A program made the position numbers and the translations under genes. The notes beneath the pieces are model-generated. The model did no database searches, was not told where the DNA came from, and saw only the letters and a list, made by a program, of their open reading frames with translations. Shown here piece after piece: positions 5,304-9,353 of a DNA stretch of 9,353 nucleotides; the first letter of the stretch is position 1, and every line of letters starts with the position of its first letter. This stretch comes from JANPGR01 sp031424015. GTDB taxonomy: Bacteria; Patescibacteriota; Minisyncoccia; Phycocordibacterales; UBA1006. The stretch covers positions 1 through 9,353 of the forward strand of contig JANPGR010000059.1 in the NCBI GenBank assembly GCA_031424015.1, given 5' to 3'.

Positions 5304-5433
5304 GGCTTCTTTCAAAACACTGAAAAAACCTATCCGCAGTCGACAACACCAGTAGCAAGATCTTGCTCGTAAAGGCTGCAGTCGATGAGGATGAGAGCCG
5401 TGACTCGTGTTTTGGAGGGTTTTGAAAGAAGTC
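5304..5433 (+). ncRNA. Structured intergenic RNA closed by a 15-bp helix (candidate)
   Basis: Starting 2 nt after the stop of the plus-strand gene, GGCTTCTTTCAAAAC (5304-5318) pairs with 5419-5433 over 15 positions with one G-U. The enclosed 100 nt holds GCAAG/CTTGC (5354-5365) and two copies of GCAGTCGA. A competing pairing exists: CAAAACAC (5313-5320) with GTGTTTTG (5408-5415), so a switch between folds is possible. A strong terminator follows at once. It could be a 3'-UTR-derived small RNA, a decayed inverted-repeat element, or an antisense leader from the other side. It matches no RNA family I recognise. Confidence 0.4.
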
Positions 5434-5439
5434 TAATGA

Positions 5440-5468
5440 AAAAGCCGACAGCTCCGCTGTCGGCTTTT
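5440..5468. terminator. Bidirectional rho-independent terminator
   Basis: A perfect 13-bp stem AAAAGCCGACAGC / GCTGTCGGCTTTT with loop TCC. A-runs and T-runs at the two sides serve both strands, and it sits between the convergent pilin-like and helicase genes. Confidence 0.92.
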
Positions 5469-5492
5469 ATGTAGATAATCAGAAAGCGCTTT

Positions 5493-6779
5493 TTACTGCA
5501 CGAACGTAATAGCGGTACCCTTTGCTCCACCACGACCAGTACGGCCGATACGATGTACATAATCGTCGAATGTCTGCGGGATCGTATAATTGATCACGTG
5601 AGAAATATGTTTGACATCGAGTCCACGTGCAGCGATATCTGTTGCAACGAGAACAGAAACTGTATTGTCGGTAAACTGCTGGAGTGCCCGACGTCGTTCT
5701 GACTGAGCTTTGTCTCCGTGGAGCGATGCTACTCTATGACCATTGTTATTCAATGCCATAGTCAATCTCTCTACATCGCGTTTTGTTTCGCTAAATATCA
5801 AAACCTTTGAAAGGTCTGCAGTTTTCAGCATTGCATCGAGTTGTTCGAATTTCTGGTCTTCGTTCTTTACTGGGACAATGTGTTGGTCTACACTATGTGT
5901 CGTATTACCTGATGACACTTCGATAGTGATCGGGTCGTTCAAGAATTTACGAGTCAGTCCGCGAATACGCTCTGGCATCGTCGCAGAGAAAAAGAGTGTC
6001 TGACGTTCCTCGGGAATAGCACTCATAATTTCTGTGATAGGTTCAATGAATCCCATGTCGAGCATATGATCCACCTCGTCCAGAACAACGGCTCCAAATA
6101 CACGCAGTGGCAATACTCCACGATCCACGAGGTCCTGTACGCGTCCAGGTGTACCAATAACGAAATGTGGATGCATCTGCAAATCACGAATTTGCTTGCC
6201 GATAGGCATTCCACCTACGCATACCGCACTCGAGAGCTTGAGCCCATAACTAAAACTGCGGAACTCTTTGTCGATTTGTACTGCAAGCTCACGTGTCGGT
6301 GCCAATACCAATACGGTTAGTTTAGGATTGCTGAGCATTTGATGAATGAGTGGCAAGAGGAATGCAGCGGTTTTCCCAGTACCTGTCTGAGCGAGACCGA
6401 CGATGTCGCGACCTTCGAGGGTATGCAATATCGTCTGATCCTGGATCGGTGTTGGTGTGCTGTAACCCTTTGCAACGAGAAGAGCGTTGATACGTTCATC
6501 CATTCTAAAATCAGAAAAATTCTGATGTATAATCGGGATTATTTTTTCTACAGTTTTTACCGAAGCGCGTTCAACAAAACTATGGATATCCATACCCATT
6601 CTTCTGCGATTACCTCCTCCTCGGTTGCCTCCCCGGCCTCCGCCGAATCCGCCACGTGCAGAAGGATTACGGAATCCAGAACGTTGTCCTGATCCGAATG
6701 ATTGTGATTGATAATTCCCGCGCGCTGGCGCAGGTCGTGCTGTACTGTTGCGTGCAGCAGGTCGTGATGACTGATTCAT
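5493..6779 (-). CDS. DEAD-box ATP-dependent RNA helicase
   Basis: The product is 428 residues from the start chosen at 6779; an in-frame ATG 30 nt further upstream would add only MCLSLLSYFI. Residues 1-60 are disordered and end in RGG-type repeats that bind RNA. The helicase core follows in order: Q-motif region (GYSTPTPIQ, 105-113), motif I AQTGTGKT (130-137), Ia PTRELAVQ (161-168), Ib TPGR (210-213), II DEVD (234-237, where the family usually has DEAD), III SAT (265-267), V TDIAARGLD (380-388) and VI HRIGRTGRGG (409-418). It unwinds short RNA duplexes with ATP, in ribosome assembly, RNA decay or cold adaptation. The protein stops just after motif VI, so it lacks a C-terminal extension; the RNA-binding tail is at the N terminus instead. 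A leader of about 230 nt precedes it. Confidence 0.95.
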   Translation of the reverse strand: MNQSSRPAARNSTARPAPARGNYQSQSFGSGQRSGFRNPSARGGFGGGRGGNRGGGNRRRMGMDIHSFVERASVKTVEKIIPIIHQNFSDFRMDERINALLVAKGYSTPTPIQDQTILHTLEGRDIVGLAQTGTGKTAAFLLPLIHQMLSNPKLTVLVLAPTRELAVQIDKEFRSFSYGLKLSSAVCVGGMPIGKQIRDLQMHPHFVIGTPGRVQDLVDRGVLPLRVFGAVVLDEVDHMLDMGFIEPITEIMSAIPEERQTLFFSATMPERIRGLTRKFLNDPITIEVSSGNTTHSVDQHIVPVKNEDQKFEQLDAMLKTADLSKVLIFSETKRDVERLTMALNNNGHRVASLHGDKAQSERRRALQQFTDNTVSVLVATDIAARGLDVKHISHVINYTIPQTFDDYVHRIGRTGRGGAKGTAITFVQ

Positions 6780-7008
6780 AATAAAATATGACAAGAGTGA
6801 CAGACACATCGTCTGTTCTCTGTTAGTTATTACAGCACAACACCCTGTTCGGGGTTCTGTGCATATATGTGACTCCTTTTCGGGGATCCACGAGTTAAAT
6901 AATTCGATAGTGCAAATGGTCTGGAATATCGAATTACTTGCAAGTAGTTTGAATCAAGGTTAACCAATTCATCATTGCTGAACTCGGAAATCACAGTAAC
7001 AGTATCGT
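6780..7008 (-). promoter_or_regulatory. Long 5' leader of the helicase gene
   Basis: If the promoter at 7015-7043 is used, the helicase mRNA has a leader of about 229 nt, unlike the near-leaderless genes elsewhere in the window. It holds a short upstream ORF with a Shine-Dalgarno site (6823-6880) and an imperfect hairpin at 6835-6862. Long leaders with autoregulation are known for cold-induced DEAD-box genes. That use here is inference. A 65-codon open frame from GTG 7024 to 6830 also crosses it and could not be confirmed as a gene. Confidence 0.4.
6823..6864 (-). CDS. Short upstream ORF (13 codons) in the helicase leader
   Basis: ATG at 6864 opens a 13-residue frame (MHRTPNRVLCCNN) that ends in TAA at 6823. 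It is preceded by AAAAGGAG (6880-6873) with 8 nt spacing, the clearest Shine-Dalgarno sequence in the window. The imperfect hairpin 6835-6862 (GCAC/GTGC ends) falls inside it, so a ribosome here would disrupt the fold. It may be a leader peptide that senses translation. Chance cannot be excluded for so short a frame. Confidence 0.35.
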   Translation of the reverse strand: MHRTPNRVLCCNN

Positions 7009-7014
7009 AAATAC

Positions 7015-7043
7015 AATATAACACAGATGGCGAAACTATGCAA
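7015..7043 (-). promoter_or_regulatory. Candidate promoter for the helicase leader
   Basis: The minus strand has TTGCAT (7043-7038), a 17-bp spacer, then TGT-TATATT (box at 7020-7015), an extended -10. The -35 is weak. No better promoter was seen closer to the helicase start. Confidence 0.45.
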
Positions 7044-7055
7044 GCTTTTGTGATC

Positions 7056-7201
7056 CTGAACCCGAAAAGTCAAAAGAAACACCCTCTTGTGCCAAGAAAA
7101 ATAATCAGTTTTTGTAGAAAACTGATATATTCCCCGATAGGAGAAGAAAAGGGGCTTGCTTTGCAAGAACACGTGAGTTTTCGTTGACTTTTTGGGTTCA
7201 G
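7056..7201. repeat. Inverted-repeat element (about 146 bp) downstream of ruvX
   Basis: The arms 7056-7079 and 7179-7201 are inverted copies: CTGAACCCGAAAAGTCAA against CTGAACCCAAAAAGTCAA, then AAGAAA against CGAAA. Inside are perfect hairpins at 7104-7126 and 7155-7167 (CTTGC/GCAAG) and a CCCC..GGGG pair. Nothing coding is seen. It resembles the palindromic elements at 1-502 in style, not in sequence. Confidence 0.5.
7097..7126 (-). terminator. Low-GC terminator-like hairpin after ruvX
   Basis: On the minus strand, ATCAGTTTT / AAAACTGAT form a 9-bp stem with a 5-nt loop followed by TATTTTTC. This would end the minus-strand ruvX operon about 165 nt after its stop codon. A second hairpin (GACTTCCG/CGGAAGTC, 7227-7268) lies nearer but has no T-run directly after it. 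Confidence 0.5.
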
Positions 7202-7290
7202 GTTTTATGACTTTGGATTTTTACAGGACTTCCGCGTTATTCTCTAAAAACCTATCGGAACGGAAGTCTGGTTCGGTAATTCACCATATC

Positions 7291-7725
7291 CTATTTCAAA
7301 CCCGCATTCCCCGCCAGGAATCTCTGTAATATTAATGCAGCAGCTGCATCGTCTGTATGATCATGCTGGACGGATCTGTGTGACGCAGTATCATACCTGG
7401 AACCCATCAAGGTATTCCTCTCCAGTTTTGCATGATGTGATGTGCCGTACTCGTTTACCTTGTGTACAGGAATACCAAAATGCGACTCGAGGTCTTTTAC
7501 AAATTTTTCAACCTTGCGGAGGTTGTCATTCTTTTGACCTGTTACTGTATCAGGCACGCCTACGACAAATGCATCCGGCCTCTCTATTCTACACAACTCG
7601 AACAAAGCATTGAACAATTCGCCGTCCATCGGGATAATGCCACGCGGAAATGCAAATCCGCCGCCCTCGTCGCTCACTGCGACTCCGGTACGTTTTGACC
7701 CAACATCAAATGCTATGTATTTCAT
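7291..7725 (-). CDS. ruvX: RuvX/YqgF, putative pre-16S rRNA nuclease / Holliday junction resolvase
   Basis: The 144-residue product is of normal family length and has an RNase H-like fold. IAFDVGSKRTGVAVSD (4-19) carries the first catalytic Asp7, and PDAFVVGVPDTVTG (50-63) is the second conserved strand. NEYGTS (91-96) stands where the family has DER-x-TS, keeping Glu92 but replacing Asp and Arg. HTDDAAAALILQRFL (123-137) holds the last acidic pair, Asp125/126. Family members mature the 16S rRNA 5' end and have been proposed to cut Holliday junctions. The altered DER motif is unusual, but the acidic residues expected for catalysis remain. The gene starts 2 nt after the stop of the membrane-protein gene, so the two are co-transcribed. 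Confidence 0.88.
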   Translation of the reverse strand: MKYIAFDVGSKRTGVAVSDEGGGFAFPRGIIPMDGELFNALFELCRIERPDAFVVGVPDTVTGQKNDNLRKVEKFVKDLESHFGIPVHKVNEYGTSHHAKLERNTLMGSRYDTASHRSVQHDHTDDAAAALILQRFLAGNAGLK

Positions 7726-7727
7726 AG

Positions 7728-8201
7728 CTAAAATATCGCCTCAAAGAGCCTCACTAGTATAGGTTCTGACATCTCGACCTCGGGGATATACTGCAACAAT
7801 GTCGTACGCAATTCTGTTACCGGGATTTCTTTTTGGATAGGGATTACGAGTACGCTCGAATACCCGACATTGGGGCGCAAGAGTAATTTGTATCCTTCGT
7901 GTGGGTGATTTTCGATCCAGAATTCTGTGATATTTTTGTATTGCAGTAATGTATTCGCAATAGCTACACCAGAGTCACCAATACCTACATCATATACCGG
8001 AACAGGTCGCGCTGCATAGGATATGAGGAGGATTGTCGATATCAGGATAATGACCCCAAAGAGCGCATTTCCGAAATACACACAGGCGAACACCCCGACA
8101 GCACCCAATATGGCTACCGCCCAATACCAGTCCACTGTCCTATCATTTCGGACATATTCAGGCGCAACCCAAGAATAGAGATTTGTTTGTTGAGGGTTCA
8201 T
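7728..8201 (-). CDS. Two-helix membrane protein of unknown function
   Basis: This 157-residue protein was not assigned to a named family. An N-terminal stretch with aromatic residues (NLYSWVAPEYVRNDRTVDWYW) leads into two adjacent TM helices at about 26-44 and 46-62. A cytoplasmic-type domain of about 90 residues follows, with alternating strands (VYDVGIGDSGVAI, EFWIENHP, YKLLLRP, SVLVIPI) and a final helix. The strand pattern suggests a small beta-barrel or PH-like domain, which is a guess. It starts 7-8 nt after the predicted transcription start and has no Shine-Dalgarno site. It is the first gene of the operon with ruvX. Confidence 0.75.
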   Translation of the reverse strand: MNPQQTNLYSWVAPEYVRNDRTVDWYWAVAILGAVGVFACVYFGNALFGVIILISTILLISYAARPVPVYDVGIGDSGVAIANTLLQYKNITEFWIENHPHEGYKLLLRPNVGYSSVLVIPIQKEIPVTELRTTLLQYIPEVEMSEPILVRLFEAIF

Positions 8202-8214
8202 AGTTCTTGGTCAG

Positions 8215-8243
8215 AGTATACCACATATGTGTACCCTTGTAAA
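8215..8243 (-). promoter_or_regulatory. Promoter of the membrane protein-ruvX operon
   Basis: The minus strand has TTTACA (8243-8238), an exact 17-bp spacer, then TATACT (8220-8215). The ATG begins 13 nt after the -10 box, so the leader is about 7 nt. Its -35 overlaps the -35 of the tRNA-Arg promoter on the other strand. Confidence 0.78.
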
Positions 8244-8264
8244 AATTATTTTTATGGGTATACT
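8237..8264 (+). promoter_or_regulatory. Promoter of tRNA-Arg and the kinase gene
   Basis: TTGTAA (8237-8242), a 16-bp spacer, then TATACT (8259-8264). Transcription would start at about 8271, 3 nt before the tRNA 5' end. The two divergent promoters share the bases 8238-8242. Confidence 0.75.
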
Positions 8265-8273
8265 GGTGATATT

Positions 8274-8345
8274 GTCTTCGTAGTTCAATGGATAGAACAT
8301 AAGTTTGCGGTACTTACGATCTAGGTTCGATTCCTAGCGAGGACA
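8274..8345 (+). tRNA. tRNA-Arg(GCG)
   Basis: This 72-nt tRNA has acceptor GTCTTCG/CGAGGAC (one G-U), D-arm GTTC/GAAC, anticodon stem TAAGT/ACTTA with loop TTGCGGT, a short four-base variable region, and T-arm CTAGG-TTCGATT-CCTAG. Anticodon GCG reads CGC and CGU. Most bacteria read these with an ACG tRNA edited to inosine, so GCG is notable. Position 73 is A and CCA is not encoded. The kinase start codon follows after 4 nt. Confidence 0.93.
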
Positions 8346-8349
8346 CATT

Positions 8350-8942
8350 ATGCGAGTTTCAAACAATATCTCCATCACCGGATTTCCAGGTGCTGGCAAG
8401 TCTACTATTACTAAACTCTTGGTAGAGAAAACTGGATATGACTACTTTACGGTAGGTTCTATTGCTCGAGGGATTGCAGAATCTATGGGAATTACCCTAT
8501 CTGAATTAGGTATATTATCAAAATCAGATACTAGTTACGACAAGCTTTATGATCAAAAGCAATGTGAATTTTTAGCAGAAAATCCAAATAATTTTATCTT
8601 TGATTCTAGATTAGGCTTTTTCTTTGCCCCAAATTCATTTAAAATATATCTAACTATTGATCCCCTGATTAGCGCAGAGAGAACATTAATCGCAATACAA
8701 AATGACCCATCGAGAGCATCCGAAAAAGAGGCCGGTCAAAATGTGTCCCCACACTATCCAACAATCTCGCCGAGAGGTATCGTGTTGAACTAGAGCGCTA
8801 CAAGGCACTGTATAATATACAAGACTATACAAATCCAGAAAATTTTGATCTGGTTATAGACACAGGAAACAAGACGGTTGAAGAAGTCCTCTCTATACTA
8901 TTAGAAAACTACAAAGTTTGGCTAGAAAGCAGTGGAAAATAG
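8350..8942 (+). CDS. cmk: (d)CMP kinase, interrupted by a frameshift at 8747-8750
   Basis: The first frame (8350-8793) encodes a P-loop nucleoside monophosphate kinase: Walker A GFPGAGKST (residues 11-19), a lid/NMP region, and FIFDSRLGFFFAPNSFKIYL, typical of the compact cytidylate kinases of CPR and archaea. These phosphorylate CMP or dCMP with ATP. The frame then runs into an atypical tail. The missing C terminus is in the -1 frame up to TAG at 8940-8942 (ERYRVELERYKALY, then NFDLVIDTGNKTVEEVLSIL). Adding one C to the CCCC run at 8747-8750 restores a continuous protein of about 197 residues, normal for the family. The cause may be a sequencing or assembly error in the homopolymer, a recent mutation, or recoding. 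The gene follows tRNA-Arg by 4 nt, and its only Shine-Dalgarno-like bases (GAGGA) lie inside the tRNA acceptor strand. Confidence 0.82.
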
Positions 8943-8968
8943 CTTGTATTTTTTTGAAAATGCGGTAA

Positions 8969-8974
8969 TATAAT
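8969..8974 (+). promoter_or_regulatory. -10 box for tRNA-Ser(UGA)
   Basis: A perfect TATAAT stands 37 nt before the tRNA 5' end. The -35 is weak: TTGTAT at 8944-8949 has a 19-bp spacer. An alternative box, TATATT, is at 8994-8999, closer to the tRNA and more like the spacing of the other tRNA promoters here. Confidence 0.4.
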
Positions 8975-9011
8975 TAGACGGGTTATCGGTATTTATATTG
9001 ATTTCCCGTAC

Positions 9012-9087
<76 letters not shown>

Positions 9088-9096
<9 letters not shown>

Positions 9097-9145
9097 CAAA
9101 AATAAACACACCTATTACTTGGTGTGTTTATTTTTGAGGAGGAAG
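9088..9145. terminator. 25-bp perfect hairpin fusing the tRNA 3' end to a terminator
   Basis: The arms 9088-9112 and 9121-9145 pair perfectly with an 8-nt loop. The inner 12 bp (AATAAACACACC/GGTGTGTTTATT) followed by TTT make a plausible terminator. The outer 10 bp use the tRNA acceptor 3' strand CTTCCTCCTC, so read-through RNA could fold the mature 3' end of the tRNA into this hairpin in place of the acceptor stem. Confidence 0.75.
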
Positions 9146-9263
9146 GAAGAATATGAACTGCTTCATATTCTGTCGAGATTCGAAATCAAGCTGATGTTTG
9201 TGTAGCAATAGCGAAACAAACCAGCGTAGATCGCTACGCCTGAAAGGTCTCGCTTCCTCCTCA
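9135..9263 (+). ncRNA. tRNA-Ser-associated tRNA-like repeat unit, right copy
   Basis: This 129-bp unit begins TGAGGAGGAAG (9135-9145) and ends with its inverse CTTCCTCCTCA (9253-9263), both being tRNA-Ser(UGA) acceptor sequence. In between come a 9-bp hairpin with loop CTGC (9149-9170), CGAGATTCGAA (9174-9184, exact complement of the tRNA T-arm at 9077-9087), a conserved core (9186-9240) with GTTTGT/ACAAAC and GCGTAG/CTACGC helices, and TCTCGC at the start of the direct copy (9248-9263, 16 nt identical to 9083-9098). Folded, GGAGGAA/TTCCTCC and CGAGA/TCTCG stack like an acceptor and T-stem. The related unit at 2547-2731 differs by compensatory changes. Expression is unproven. Confidence 0.62.
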
Positions 9264-9271
9264 GAATAATC

Positions 9272-9307
9272 ACAAAAACTGCACACCTGATGTACGGTTT
9301 TTGTTTT
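9272..9307 (+). terminator. Rho-independent terminator after the repeat unit
   Basis: ACAAAAACTG (9272-9281) pairs with CGGTTTTTGT (9295-9304, one G-U), the stem continues after a mismatch with ACA/TGT, and a T-run follows. It is the likely transcript end for tRNA-Ser(UGA) plus its unit. TGAGGAAAG after it (9307-9315) may be the remnant of another unit start. Confidence 0.6.
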
Positions 9308-9331
9308 GAGGAAAGTTGATTTATGGAGAAA

Positions 9332-9353
9332 GGGCCGCCCCGGAGGGCGGCCC
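9332..9353. terminator. GC-rich hairpin at the window end
   Basis: GGGCCGCCC, loop CGGA, GGGCGGCCC form a perfect 9-bp stem that ends exactly at the last base of the window. It looks like a terminator stem, but any T-run would be outside. It is far more GC-rich than its surroundings. Confidence 0.5.

Noticed and set aside
5304..5433. 6S, SRP, RNase P or tmRNA gene
   Set aside because: The long closing helix prompted the check, but none of the conserved motifs of these RNAs was seen.
5330..5560. 76-codon minus-strand frame overlapping the helicase 3' end
   Set aside because: It overlaps the helicase end and crosses the terminator and the structured segment, and has no start context.
6830..7024. 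64-residue minus-strand frame from GTG 7024
   Set aside because: The composition is plausible, but the start lies in the -10 region of the helicase promoter, there is no ribosome site and no recognised family. Left as possible, not annotated.
9135..9263. Group II or group I intron, or a plain pseudo-tRNA
   Set aside because: Too short for an intron and without intron core motifs; a pseudo-tRNA would keep D and anticodon arm remnants, and would not share a conserved foreign core at two loci.

Overview
The window looks like a chromosomal piece of a Candidate Phyla Radiation (Patescibacteria, Parcubacteria-like) bacterium. This is inferred from content: small two-helix pilin-like membrane proteins in a cluster, the compact (d)CMP kinase type common in that group, a coiled-coil/lytic-transglycosylase fusion, tRNA genes without encoded CCA, and a striking lack of Shine-Dalgarno sequences. 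No database search could be run, so the taxonomic call is tentative.

Layout. 1-538 is non-coding and packed with palindromes. 539-2472 (minus) is a two-gene cell-envelope operon: a PAP2-type lipid phosphatase behind a secreted coiled-coil lytic transglycosylase. 2535-3019 (minus) holds tRNA-Ser(GCU) followed by two downstream units that each end in a copy of the tRNA 3' end. 3020-3485 is non-coding with hairpin repeats. 3486-4192 (minus) and 4219-5301 (plus) are divergent genes for three pilin-like proteins, probably one secretion or surface-structure locus. 5302-5492 is a structured convergent intergenic region with a clear bidirectional terminator. 5493-6779 (minus) is a DEAD-box RNA helicase with an RGG-rich N terminus and a leader of about 230 nt holding a short upstream ORF. 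7291-8201 (minus) is a membrane protein plus RuvX/YqgF. 8274-8942 (plus) is tRNA-Arg(GCG) directly abutting a frameshifted (d)CMP kinase gene. 9012-9096 (plus) is tRNA-Ser(UGA), again followed by a unit ending in a copy of its own 3' end, then terminators.

The most interesting signal is the pair of downstream units at the two serine tRNA genes. They share a core, but their ends differ and each matches its own tRNA: a segment complementary to the acceptor 3' strand, a 22-nt hairpin, a segment complementary to the T-stem 3' strand, a conserved core with two more hairpins, then a direct copy of the T-stem/acceptor 3' strand. Folded on itself, each unit has the topology of a tRNA: acceptor stem, one hairpin in place of the D and anticodon arms, and a T-stem with a very large loop. 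Helix sequences change in a compensatory way between the two copies. The organisation recalls the tyrT/rtT repeats of E. coli, but here the same core sits at two different tRNA genes and its flanks follow the host tRNA.

A second theme is leaderless expression. The recognisable promoters (TATACT or TATCAT boxes) lie so close to the start codons of at least four genes that the mRNAs should begin about 0-8 nt before the ATG. The kinase would gain a similar 4-nt leader if the tRNA-Arg in front of it were cut out of the transcript.
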